From Mycolicibacterium litorale (GTDB lineage: Bacteria > Actinomycetota > Actinomycetes > Mycobacteriales > Mycobacteriaceae), in the NCBI RefSeq assembly GCF_010731695.1, contig NZ_AP022586.1, positions 3,782,001-3,846,000 on the forward strand: a stretch of DNA of 64,000 nt, written 5' to 3'. Made by a program: the position numbers and the translations under genes. Position 1 is the first letter of the stretch; each line of letters starts with the position of its first letter. Below the pieces are notes generated by a model. That model ran no database searches, was not told the DNA's origin, and saw only the letters and a program-made list of their open reading frames with translations. This document shows positions 27,849-36,051 of this stretch, piece by piece.

Positions 27849-28873
27849 ACCTCCCCCGCCAAATCGGTCAGGATCGTCGCCGTCGGCTTCTCGGCGGCGT
27901 GCCGGTAGCCGGTGCCCGCCCACAGGTGGACGACGTCCGCGTCACCCGCGGCGGCCGCCGCCTTGCGCAGCGGACTCGTCAGGTGGTGGAGGGCGGGATA
28001 GCCCAACGGCGCCGACGGCTCGTACCGGTCGATGAACCGGTTGCGCAGTCCGCGCGCCGGGCGTCCGGTGAAGGCGCGGGTGAGGACGGTCTCGGTACGC
28101 GACGGATTGTTCAGCGCGGCCTTGTGGGTGGCCGACGCGCCGCTCTCGTCGGCGCGCAGCAGCACCGTCCCGACCGCGGCCGCCGAGGCGCCGGCACGCA
28201 GCACCGCGGCGACGTCGCCGGCGGTGCCCAGCCCGCCGGCGGCGATCACGGGCAGCGCGACGGCGGCGGTGACCTGCGCGACCAGATCGGTGAGCGCCAG
28301 CGGCGCGGGCATCCGGTCGGGTGTGAAGGTGCCCGAGTGCCCCCCGGCGACCGCGGCCTGCACGGCCAGCATGTCGACACCCGCGGACGCGGCGGCTTCG
28401 GCTTCCCGGGCCGACGTGACGGTCTGTACGACGGTGGTGCCGGCCTGCTGCAGTGCCCGGATGACGTCACCTGCCGGCAGCCCGAACGTGAAGCTCACGA
28501 CGGGCACCGGGTCTGAGCGGAGCAGGTCGATCTTCGCGTCGAACGCATCGTCGTCGTCGCGGGGCTCCGCGGGCAGGGTGAGACCGTACCGGTCGGCCTC
28601 GGCGCGGATCAGGTCCGCGTACCGGCGGTAGGCCGCGGCGTCGATGGGCACCGGGTTCGGGGCGAAGACGTTGACACCGAACGGAACTGGCGCGGCGCGC
28701 ACAGCGGTGATCTCGGCCTGCAGGGCTTCGGGGGTCTTGTAGCCCGCGGCGAGCAGTCCGAGACTTCCGGCCTCCGCGGCGGCGATCACCATCGCGGTGG
28801 TCGTGGCGCCGCCCGCCATCGGCGCGGCGATCACGGGCAGGCGTACGCCCAGTTCGGTCAGTGGTGTTGTCAT
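27845..28873 (-). CDS. Nitronate monooxygenase
   Basis: This 342-residue TIM-barrel FMN protein belongs to the nitronate monooxygenase (2-nitropropane dioxygenase) family. PVIAAPMAGGATTT is the N-terminal signature, VQAAVAGGHSGTF has the conserved GGHxG, and PVIAAGGLGTAGDVAAVLRAGASAAAVGT is the phosphate-binding end of the FMN site. It should oxidise propionate-3-nitronate or similar toxic nitronates to carbonyls. It stands alone and converges on the dedA gene with a 4-base stop overlap (CTAA). Confidence 0.9.
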   Translation of the reverse strand: MTTPLTELGVRLPVIAAPMAGGATTTAMVIAAAEAGSLGLLAAGYKTPEALQAEITAVRAAPVPFGVNVFAPNPVPIDAAAYRRYADLIRAEADRYGLTLPAEPRDDDDAFDAKIDLLRSDPVPVVSFTFGLPAGDVIRALQQAGTTVVQTVTSAREAEAAASAGVDMLAVQAAVAGGHSGTFTPDRMPAPLALTDLVAQVTAAVALPVIAAGGLGTAGDVAAVLRAGASAAAVGTVLLRADESGASATHKAALNNPSRTETVLTRAFTGRPARGLRNRFIDRYEPSAPLGYPALHHLTSPLRKAAAAAGDADVVHLWAGTGYRHAAEKPTATILTDLAGEV

Positions 28874-28973
28874 CGGTGCTCCTCGATCTGGGTGTCGCTC
28901 CGTGGAACCGATTCTGTGTGCGCAGACATCCGGCCGAGTAGGACCGATTCCCTCGTTACTGGGAGGCGCAAGC

Positions 28974-29783
28974 TCACAGCAACGACCAGAATCCTGCGCC
29001 GCTCGAGACGATGCGGTCCGCGATGCCCGCCTCGTCGAATGCGGTCCGCACGTCGGAGAAGTCCTCGCTGTAGATCGACCATCCCGCGATATGGGCGATC
29101 ACGACACGGGAAACCCCAAGCGCCGCAGCGACGTCCGCAGCCCGGGGCCCGGTCAGCGTCAGCGGGCGGCCCTGATTCTTGGTGGGCAGCCGAGACGCGC
29201 CCGCGAAGAGCACGGCGACGTCGATGTCCGGGAATCGCCGTGCGATTTCCACGACGGGGGCCAGCGACGCGTTGTCGCCGCTGACGTACACCGTCGGCAG
29301 GCCCGCTGCCCGCAGCACGAAGCCCGTCACCTCAGCGTTGACATGCCCGGAGGCGTCCCGGGTTCCGTCGAGTGGACCGTGGACGGCGGGTGCCGCGGTG
29401 ACGGTGATGCGCCCGGCGCCGTCCGCACGTGCCACTTCGGTGCTGTCCCAGGTCGGCAGGCCCAGCGCGGGTGCGCCGAGGCGGGTCGCGGCGCCGGGCC
29501 CCGTCACGATCAACGGAACCGCGGTGGTCGCCCACTGCCGGCCGGCGACATCGAGGTTGTCGTGGTGGTCGTCGTGACTGAGCAGCACCGCGTCGACCGG
29601 TCCGAGGCCGGCTGCCGGCACCGCAGGCGGCTCCAGCTTGGCCATGTTGCCGAAGTCGCGTGGTTCGTCGAACGTCGGATCGGTCACGAAACGTGTTCCA
29701 CCGTAATCGATCACCACGGTGGGACCGCCGACGACGCCGACGGCGAAGGTGTGCCGCGTGGGGTCGATGGGGACGGCGTCCAT
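28974..29783 (-). CDS. MBL-fold hydrolase, UlaG-like
   Basis: This 269-residue protein is a metallo-beta-lactamase-fold hydrolase of the UlaG (metal-dependent lactonase-like) branch: VVIDYGGTRFVTDPTFD, VLLSHDDHHDNLD (the HxxxHDNLD metal motif), VYVSGDNAS and VVIAHIAGW. It probably binds two metals; the substrate is unknown. GAGGAG is well spaced before the ATG at 29783. It is divergent from the VOC-family gene across a 261-base spacer. Confidence 0.82.
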   Translation of the reverse strand: MDAVPIDPTRHTFAVGVVGGPTVVIDYGGTRFVTDPTFDEPRDFGNMAKLEPPAVPAAGLGPVDAVLLSHDDHHDNLDVAGRQWATTAVPLIVTGPGAATRLGAPALGLPTWDSTEVARADGAGRITVTAAPAVHGPLDGTRDASGHVNAEVTGFVLRAAGLPTVYVSGDNASLAPVVEIARRFPDIDVAVLFAGASRLPTKNQGRPLTLTGPRAADVAAALGVSRVVIAHIAGWSIYSEDFSDVRTAFDEAGIADRIVSSGAGFWSLL

Positions 29784-30044
29784 GCGCGCTACTCCTCGCC
29801 GAGGAGGTAGGCCGGCGACAGCCGGGTCGTGCGGATCTTGTTCGGCTTCTGCCGGACCTGTCATGTGCGCGCTCCGCTCCTCGAGGGCTGCCTGGGACAG
29901 TACCGACGACGGGCCTCGACGGGGCCGGGAATGAACCCTGTCACCGCCGACGTTCATCCGGACACGCCGGTACGATCCGGCTGACACAGTCCGAACCGCG
30001 ACTTCTGTGCCACGGCTCGAACCCACAGAAATGTAGGAGCCGTC
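29784..30044. other. Divergent intergenic spacer without a gene
   Basis: This 261-base spacer is the longest non-coding stretch in the window. I see no convincing small gene, tRNA or riboswitch. It should hold the promoters of the UlaG-like and VOC genes. A TACGAT box lies at 29971-29976, but no -35 box is spaced correctly. A ribosome site (GTAGGAGCC) precedes the VOC gene. Confidence 0.5.
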
Positions 30045-30488
30045 ATGGATCTGAAACTCGAAGTCATCGTGGTACCCGTCTCGGACGCCGACAAGGCCAA
30101 GGACTTCTATGAGGCACTGGGGTGGCGACTGGACGCCGATTTCCCTGTGGCAGAGGGGTATCGGGTCATCCAGGTGACCCCACCCGGGTCGTCCGCCTCG
30201 GTCATCTTCGGTGACGGTGTCACGACGGCCACGCCGGGCTCCACGCAGGGCCTGTACCTGGTCGTCACCGACATCGAAGCGGCCCGCACGGAGCTCGCCG
30301 AGCGAGGCGTCGAGGTGAGCGAGGTCTTCCACGACGTCACCGGTGTGTTCAACCACGCGGGGACGGCGGCGCGCGTGCCGGGACCGGATCCCGAACGCCG
30401 CAGCTACGCGTCGTACGCGTCGTTCCACGACCCGGACGGGAACGAGTGGATTCTGCAAGAGGTCACCGACCGCCTGCCCGGGCGCTGA
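30045..30488 (+). CDS. VOC-family (glyoxalase/dioxygenase-fold) protein
   Basis: This 147-residue protein has two beta-alpha-beta-beta-beta halves: LEVIVVPVSDADKAKDFYEALGWRL at the start and SFHDPDGNEWILQEVT at the end. The final E of the second half and the histidine of FHDPDG are usual metal-ligand positions. Members include glyoxalase I, fosfomycin-type resistance proteins and extradiol dioxygenases; which applies here cannot be told. An SDR gene follows after 37 bases on the same strand. Confidence 0.85.
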   Translation: MDLKLEVIVVPVSDADKAKDFYEALGWRLDADFPVAEGYRVIQVTPPGSSASVIFGDGVTTATPGSTQGLYLVVTDIEAARTELAERGVEVSEVFHDVTGVFNHAGTAARVPGPDPERRSYASYASFHDPDGNEWILQEVTDRLPGR

Positions 30489-30525
30489 TCGCTGAAACCG
30501 TTGCGACGCAGAAGGAGAGAGCATC

Positions 30526-31218
30526 ATGAACACTGAGAACGTCGTCGCCCTGGTGACCGGTGCCAACCGCGGATTGGGTCGGCGGTTCGCTGAACAACTC
30601 GTCGCCCGCGGCGCCAAGGTCTACGCCGGCGCCCGCCGCCCCGAGACCGTCGACCTGCCCGCGGTGATACCCGTACAGCTCGACATCACCGATCCCGAAT
30701 CGATCCGGCGCGCTGCCGAATTGGCCTCCGACGTCACCGTCGTCATCAACAACGCCGGGGTCTCCACCCGCTCCACGCTGCTCGACGGCGCGCTCGACGA
30801 CATCCGCCTCGAGATGGAGACGCACTACTTCGGCACCCTGCAGGTGATCCGCGCGTTCGCGCCGATCATCGAACGCAACGGTGCTTCATCGGGAGGCGGA
30901 GCGATCCTCAACGTGCTGTCGGTGCTGTCGTGGGCGCATCCGCCGACCAGCGGTGCGTACGCCGCCGCCAAGGCCGCCGGTTGGGCGCTGACCGATGCGG
31001 TGCGAACGGAGTTGGCGCCGAAGGGTATTCACGTCGCAGCACTGCACGTCGGTTACATGGACACCGACATGGTGCCCTACGTACCCGCCGACCAGAAGAC
31101 CGACCCGGGTGTGGTGGCCAAGCTCGCACTCGACGGTCTGTTCGCCGGCGAGAACGAGATCCTGGGCGACGCGCTGACGCGCACCGTCAAGGCGCAGCTG
31201 TCGGCCCCGCCGCGCTAG
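30526..31218 (+). CDS. Short-chain dehydrogenase/reductase
   Basis: This 230-residue SDR has TGANRGLG at the NAD(P) site, NNAGVSTR, a catalytic serine in NVLSVLSW and YAAAK (YxxxK) with the following AAGWALTDAVRTELAPKGI. It should be a cytoplasmic oxidoreductase. AAGGAGAGAG precedes the ATG. It follows the VOC gene and may be in the same transcript. The stop codon overlaps the convergent LLM gene in the palindrome CTAG (31215-31218). Confidence 0.88.
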   Translation: MNTENVVALVTGANRGLGRRFAEQLVARGAKVYAGARRPETVDLPAVIPVQLDITDPESIRRAAELASDVTVVINNAGVSTRSTLLDGALDDIRLEMETHYFGTLQVIRAFAPIIERNGASSGGGAILNVLSVLSWAHPPTSGAYAAAKAAGWALTDAVRTELAPKGIHVAALHVGYMDTDMVPYVPADQKTDPGVVAKLALDGLFAGENEILGDALTRTVKAQLSAPPR

Positions 31219-32126
31219 CCCTTGAGCCCCAGCGCCTCGGCGAGCTCGCGCAGCGCCGGCCGTGGATCGGCCATCGGATTGTCACCGAGCACCTGCACCA
31301 CCACGTGGTCGGCGCCGGCGTCGAGATGGGCGGTGACCGACGCGGCGGCCTGCTCGACCGAGCCCATGCCGACGACACCGCGTGCCAACCGGTCCGAACC
31401 GCCACGCACCAGATCGGATTCGTCGAATCCCTGGCGCAGCCACGAGTTCCGGTAGTTCGGCAGCCCGCTGTAGACGTCGAGGTGCTGGTGGGCGCGGCGC
31501 AGCTGGTCGGCATCGTCGCCGCCGGTCGCGACGGCCTGCTCGGAGACGATCCACTTGTCCGGCCCGAGGATCTCGCGCGTGGTGCGCGTCTGCTCCGGCG
31601 TGACGAGGTACGGGTGGGCGCCGTCGGCGTGGGTGCCGGACAGCTCGATCATCTTCGGGCCGAGCGCGGCGAGCAGCCGGACCGGCCGCGGCGCGCCGGG
31701 TTCGATGGCTTCGGACACCGCGGCCATCTTCTCGAGGTAGGTGCGCATCGTCGCCAGCGGCTTGGCGTAGGTGCCGCCCATCGCGTGTTCGACCAGCGGG
31801 GCATGGCTGACCCCGAGCCCGAGGACGAAGCGGTTCGGGTGCAGCGCGTTGAGCGTGCGCCCACCGGTCTCGGCGGCCGACGGCAGCCGGATGTGGATGT
31901 TGGCGATGCCGGTGCCGACCACCAGCCGGTCGGTGGCCGCCAGGAATGCCGCCGACTGCGTCAGGCACTCCTTGCCCGTCACCTCGGGGATGAACAGCGA
32001 ACCGAAGCCGAGCGCCTCGATCTCCCGCGCCACGTCCTGCGCATCGGTGATCGACCAGGTCTCGCTGGCCCACCACACACCGATACGGGCGGGGAATTCG
32101 ATGCTGGGCTTTCCGGAATCCGTCAC
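31215..32126 (-). CDS. F420-type LLM oxidoreductase
   Basis: This 303-residue single-domain luciferase-like protein shows the actinobacterial F420-dependent pattern: RIGVWWASETW, LGFGSLFIPEVTG, RLVVGTGIANIHIR, RFVLGLGVSHAPLVE and PVRLLAALGPKM. It resembles the TIGR03620-type group. It probably uses F420H2 supplied by Fgd1 rather than FMNH2, but the sequence alone does not prove this. The GTG at 32126 begins the protein. The substrate is unknown. Confidence 0.83.
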   Translation of the reverse strand: MTDSGKPSIEFPARIGVWWASETWSITDAQDVAREIEALGFGSLFIPEVTGKECLTQSAAFLAATDRLVVGTGIANIHIRLPSAAETGGRTLNALHPNRFVLGLGVSHAPLVEHAMGGTYAKPLATMRTYLEKMAAVSEAIEPGAPRPVRLLAALGPKMIELSGTHADGAHPYLVTPEQTRTTREILGPDKWIVSEQAVATGGDDADQLRRAHQHLDVYSGLPNYRNSWLRQGFDESDLVRGGSDRLARGVVGMGSVEQAAASVTAHLDAGADHVVVQVLGDNPMADPRPALRELAEALGLKG

Positions 32127-32155
32127 CGCCTCAACCTAACCCGACCTCGCCAGCC

Positions 32156-32998
32156 TCAGGCGGTCGGGTGGGCGGCGAACCAGTCCAGAAGCAGACCCGC
32201 GAGCTCGTCGGGGCGCTCCTCGGGAATCCAGTGCGACGCGCCCGACATGATCTCGAACCGGTACTCCCCCGACACGTATCGCTCGGTGTCGTAGGCGCCT
32301 TTGGCCAGCAGCGCGGGATCGTCGTCACTCCACACGAACATCGTCGGCACCGTGATCTTGCCGCCGGTGGCGCGCGGATCCATCAGCGGCATGGCCCGGT
32401 ACCAGTTCAGGCCGGCGGTCAGCGCACCCGGTTCCTGCATCGCGGAGATGTCGCGTTCGGCGAGCGCCGGGGTCTGCCGCATCCGGGTCAGCGACGCCTT
32501 CGCCACCCCGCCGCCGCGGCTCATCAGCAGCCGCTCCGGCAGCCAGGGCAGCTGGAAGAAGTACATGTACCAGGACGCGAGCCCCTGCCTGCTGGTCGGA
32601 ATGGCCTTGAGGAACGCCGCGGGGTGCGGTACCGACACCGGCGTCACCGTGGCCAGCCGCTCGGGCATCTCCGCGGCGACGCCCCACGCGACCGCGGCGC
32701 CCCAGTCGTGGCCCACGAGGTGGACACGTTCGGCGCCGCTCGCGTCGATCAGCGCGCCGACGTCGGCGATCAGTTCGGGCAGCCGGTAGTCGCGGCGCCG
32801 CTGCGGCCGCGCGCCCGGCGAGTACCCCCGCTGGTTGGGCGCCAGGCAGCGGTACCCCTGGGCGGTGAGCCGCTCGATGATCGCGTCCCAGCTGGTGTTG
32901 CGCTGCGGGAACCCGTGCAGCAGTACGACGACCGGCCCATCGGGCGGGCCGGCATCGCGGACGTCGAACACCAGGTCATCGCGCCGGTACTGATCCAT
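32156..32998 (-). CDS. Alpha/beta hydrolase, epoxide-hydrolase-like
   Basis: This 280-residue alpha/beta hydrolase has HGFP (oxyanion motif), GHDWGAAVAW with aspartate as nucleophile, and a C-terminal histidine in SGASHWIPEERP. An aspartate nucleophile places it with epoxide hydrolases and haloalkane dehalogenases; the HGFPQRNTSW start suits epoxide hydrolases. Mycobacteria carry several Eph proteins, and this one cannot be matched to a letter. I chose ATG at 32998 (MDQYRRDD); an ATG four codons upstream is possible. xdhC lies 23 bases upstream on the same strand. Confidence 0.83.
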   Translation of the reverse strand: MDQYRRDDLVFDVRDAGPPDGPVVVLLHGFPQRNTSWDAIIERLTAQGYRCLAPNQRGYSPGARPQRRRDYRLPELIADVGALIDASGAERVHLVGHDWGAAVAWGVAAEMPERLATVTPVSVPHPAAFLKAIPTSRQGLASWYMYFFQLPWLPERLLMSRGGGVAKASLTRMRQTPALAERDISAMQEPGALTAGLNWYRAMPLMDPRATGGKITVPTMFVWSDDDPALLAKGAYDTERYVSGEYRFEIMSGASHWIPEERPDELAGLLLDWFAAHPTA

Positions 32999-33021
32999 AC
33001 CGCTCAGCATGGCATCTCGGG

Positions 33022-34173
33022 TCAGTTCACGGAACTGCTGTGCTCGTCCTGTTCATGGTGGATGCGTCCGCCGACGTCGCCGAGCGGACGCCCGGTGCCG
33101 CCCCACCGGCGGGCGATGATCTCCGCGGCGATCGACACCGCGGTCTCCTCCGGGGTGCGCGCCCCGAGGTCCAGGCCGATCGGGCTGGCCAGCCTGGCGA
33201 GTTCCTCGTCGGTCAGCCCGGCCTCGCGCAACCGCTGCAGCCGGTCGTCATGGGTGCGGCGGGATCCCATGGCCCCGATGTAGCCGACCTCGGGCAGCCG
33301 CAGTGCCACTTCGAGCAGCGGGACGTCGAACTTCGGGTCGTGGGTCAGCACGCAGATGACGGTGCGACCGTCGAGGGCGCCCGCCTCGGCCTGGGCGGCC
33401 AGGTAGCGGTTCGGCCATTCGACGACGACCTCGTCGGCGGTCGGGAACCGCGCGGCCGTCGCGAACACCGGCCGGGCGTCGCACACCGTGACCCGGTAGC
33501 CGAGCAGCGAACCCTGCCGGGCGACCGCGGCGGCGAAGTCGATGGCGCCGAACACCAGCATCCGCGGCCTCGGCGCGTGCGCGGCGACGAACACCTCCAT
33601 GCCCTCACCGCGGCGTTCCCCGTCGGGGCCGTAGGTCAGCACCTCGCTGCGGCCGGTCGCCAGCAGTCCCCGCGCGTCGTCGGTCACGGCCGCGTCGGCG
33701 CGCGGCGAACCGAGGCTCCCCGACACCTCCTCGGTGCGCACCACGATCCGCCGGCCCACCCATGCGGTGTCGGGGTGCGTGATCACGGTGGCAACCGCGA
33801 CTGGGCGGTGCTCGTCGATGTCGGCGGCCACGTCGGCCAGTTCGGGGAACGTCCGCCGCGAGACCGGTTCGACGAAGACGTCGAGGATGCCGCCGCACGT
33901 GAGCCCGACGGCGAACGCGTCGTCGTCACTGACGCCGTAGCGCTCCAGCCGCGCGACACCGTCGGCGATCACCTCGTTGCCCAGTTCGTAGACGGCGCCT
34001 TCGACGCAGCCGCCGGACACCGAACCGCTGGCGGCGCCGTCCGGGCTCACCACCATCGCGGCGCCCGGCGGCCGCGGGGCAGACCGGAAGGTGCGCACCA
34101 CCGTGGCCAAGGCCGCAGTGCCTCCGGCACGCCAGATCGTCACGAGATCGGCCAGCACATCCCTCACGTCCAC
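33022..34173 (-). CDS. XdhC/CoxI-family molybdoenzyme maturation factor
   Basis: This 383-residue protein has an N-terminal XdhC/CoxI domain (FRSAPRPPGAAMVVSPDGAASGSVSGGCVEGAV) and a C-terminal Rossmann domain (RMLVFGAIDFAAAVARQGSLLGYRV, CVLTHDPKFDVPLL, GYIGAMGSRRTHDDR). XdhC proteins bind molybdenum cofactor, promote its sulfuration and insert it into xanthine or CO dehydrogenases. It corresponds to Rv0376c, but the molybdoenzyme subunit genes I recall beside that gene (Rv0373c-Rv0375c) are absent here. GTG at 34173 is preferred; a TTG directly upstream is an alternative. Confidence 0.87.
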   Translation of the reverse strand: MDVRDVLADLVTIWRAGGTAALATVVRTFRSAPRPPGAAMVVSPDGAASGSVSGGCVEGAVYELGNEVIADGVARLERYGVSDDDAFAVGLTCGGILDVFVEPVSRRTFPELADVAADIDEHRPVAVATVITHPDTAWVGRRIVVRTEEVSGSLGSPRADAAVTDDARGLLATGRSEVLTYGPDGERRGEGMEVFVAAHAPRPRMLVFGAIDFAAAVARQGSLLGYRVTVCDARPVFATAARFPTADEVVVEWPNRYLAAQAEAGALDGRTVICVLTHDPKFDVPLLEVALRLPEVGYIGAMGSRRTHDDRLQRLREAGLTDEELARLASPIGLDLGARTPEETAVSIAAEIIARRWGGTGRPLGDVGGRIHHEQDEHSSSVN

Positions 34174-34200
34174 CAACCTAGGCGTGTTCTGAGCGAACGC

Positions 34201-36051
34201 TCAGCGCGGGGGTCTGCCGGCCTCGAGGGCACGGATCAGGCTGGCGGCGTCCCACGGTCCCTTGTGCCGTGTGCCGTTGACGAAGAACGTGGGTGTGGAG
34301 TTGAGGTCCATCACCTCGGCGTCCTGCGCATCGTCCTGCACCCGGTGCAGCACCTTCGAGGCGTGCACCCGCACGTCCTGGTCGAACTGCTCGATGTCGA
34401 GTCCGATCGCGACGGCGTAGCGGTACATGTCCGACCACTCCAGGTCGTCCTGGTGTCCGAACAGTTGACGGGCCATGTCGAAGAACTTGCCCTGCCGGGC
34501 GGCGCCCTCACTGGCCCGCGCGGCGTCGAAGGCACGCGGGTGCGCGCGTTCGAGTGGGAAGTGGCGCCACACGTAGAGCAGGTCGTCGCCGAAGTGGGCG
34601 CGGACCTCGTCGATGGCGCCGGTGGCCCGGCCGCAGAACGGGCATTCGAAGTCGCCGTACTCGACGAGGACCAGCGGTGCGTTCGGATCACCCCGGATGT
34701 GGTCGCGATGTGGATCGACCGGCCGCACCAGGTGCAGGCCGACGGGATCCGGCGGGCTCACCCAGTCGGTGATCCGGAACAGCGCCCAGCCCAACGTGAA
34801 TGCGAGCACCGAGGCGATCAGCACGCCGACGCGCGCCTCGTCCTGGCGGGCCGGGTCGTCGATGGCGAGCTCGACGATGAAAAGCGAGATGGTGAATCCG
34901 ATTCCGGACAGCACCGCTCCCCCGGCCACCCGCCGCAGCGAAAGCCCGGGGGCGAGCTGTCCCCAGCCGGTGGCGCGCATCAGCGCGGTGGCCGCGGTGA
35001 TGCCGACGAACTTGCCGAGCACCAGGCCGGCGACGATGCCCCACGTCAGCGTCGAGGTCATCGCCGCCGTCATGGTGTCCTCGTCGAGGTGCACCCCCGC
35101 GTTGGCCAACGCGAAAATCGGCAGCACCCCGAACGACACGTAAGGCCCGACGGTGGTCTGCAGCCGCTCGTTGATCGAGATCGACTCGCGCAGACCGCGG
35201 GTCACCGCGCGGGCGTAGTGCGGGTTGGGTGACTGGCGGAAGGCGCGCACCAGGTCGACGGTCTGCTCGACCTGCCGGCGCTCCGGGGTGAACACCGGGA
35301 TGAGCACGGCCACCGCCACACCGGCCAGCGTCGGGTGCACGTGTGCCAGATACAGCGCGATCCACAGCGCGAAACCCAGGACGGCGTAAGCGGGTCCGCG
35401 CAGGGCGGGCAGCCTGCGCACCAGGCTCAGCGCGACGATGAGCACCACGGCGACGGCCAGCGGGGTGACCTGCAGGTCGTCGGTGTAGAACAGCGCGATC
35501 GCGCCGAGCGCGCCGACGTCGTCGACCACCGCCAGCGTCAGCAGGAAGATCCGCAGGCGCGCCGGGAATTTCGGCTTGATCACCGCGAGCGCGCCGACCA
35601 GGAACGCGGTGTCGGTGGAGATCACCACACCCCAGGCCTGCGCGTTCTCCCCGGAGGGGTTGAACACGAGGAAGATGACAGCGGGTGCGATGAGCCCGGC
35701 GATCGCCGCCACCACCGGCACCGCCGCCCGCGACCGGTCGGTCAGTTCGCCGATCACGAACTCGCTCTTGACCTCCAAGCCGACGATGAAGAAGAAGAAC
35801 GCCATCAGACCGTCGTTGACGAGGTGCTTGACCGACAGCTCGGCGCGGTACTCACCGAAGCTCACCGCGACGTGGGTGTCCCAGAACGTCGAATAGGTCT
35901 CCGCCCAAGGCGAATTCGCCCACAGCACGGCCAGCACGGTGAACGTGAGCAGCAGGGCGGCGGCGCGGTTGTCCGTCGACCGCGGGGTCTTCGGGTCCCG
36001 GTTGAGCCGACTGGGCAGCGAGCCGATGGTGCGGGTGGACGTTTCGGTCAC
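34201..36051 (-). CDS. nhaA: NhaA Na+/H+ antiporter fused to a DsbA-like thioredoxin domain
   Basis: This 616-residue fusion has NhaA over about residues 25-430: FFFFIVGLEVKSEF, ISTDTAFLVGAL, and the transport aspartate pair D177/D178 in TLAVVDDVGALGAIALFYTD. After a short linker (DPVGLHLVRPVDPHRD) comes a DsbA-like domain (about 455-612) with active site C470-P-F-C473 and cis-proline P587 in STPTFFV. The fusion is known in actinobacteria. NhaA normally ends in the cytoplasm, so the thiol domain would face inside. The GTG at 36051 overlaps the GH76 stop (GTGA), hence translational coupling. Confidence 0.92.
   Translation of the reverse strand: MTETSTRTIGSLPSRLNRDPKTPRSTDNRAAALLLTFTVLAVLWANSPWAETYSTFWDTHVAVSFGEYRAELSVKHLVNDGLMAFFFFIVGLEVKSEFVIGELTDRSRAAVPVVAAIAGLIAPAVIFLVFNPSGENAQAWGVVISTDTAFLVGALAVIKPKFPARLRIFLLTLAVVDDVGALGAIALFYTDDLQVTPLAVAVVLIVALSLVRRLPALRGPAYAVLGFALWIALYLAHVHPTLAGVAVAVLIPVFTPERRQVEQTVDLVRAFRQSPNPHYARAVTRGLRESISINERLQTTVGPYVSFGVLPIFALANAGVHLDEDTMTAAMTSTLTWGIVAGLVLGKFVGITAATALMRATGWGQLAPGLSLRRVAGGAVLSGIGFTISLFIVELAIDDPARQDEARVGVLIASVLAFTLGWALFRITDWVSPPDPVGLHLVRPVDPHRDHIRGDPNAPLVLVEYGDFECPFCGRATGAIDEVRAHFGDDLLYVWRHFPLERAHPRAFDAARASEGAARQGKFFDMARQLFGHQDDLEWSDMYRYAVAIGLDIEQFDQDVRVHASKVLHRVQDDAQDAEVMDLNSTPTFFVNGTRHKGPWDAASLIRALEAGRPPR

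Noticed and set aside
29784..30044. A small gene in the longest spacer
   Set aside because: The frames crossing this region are Arg-rich, start in neighbouring genes and show no ribosome site at a plausible start.
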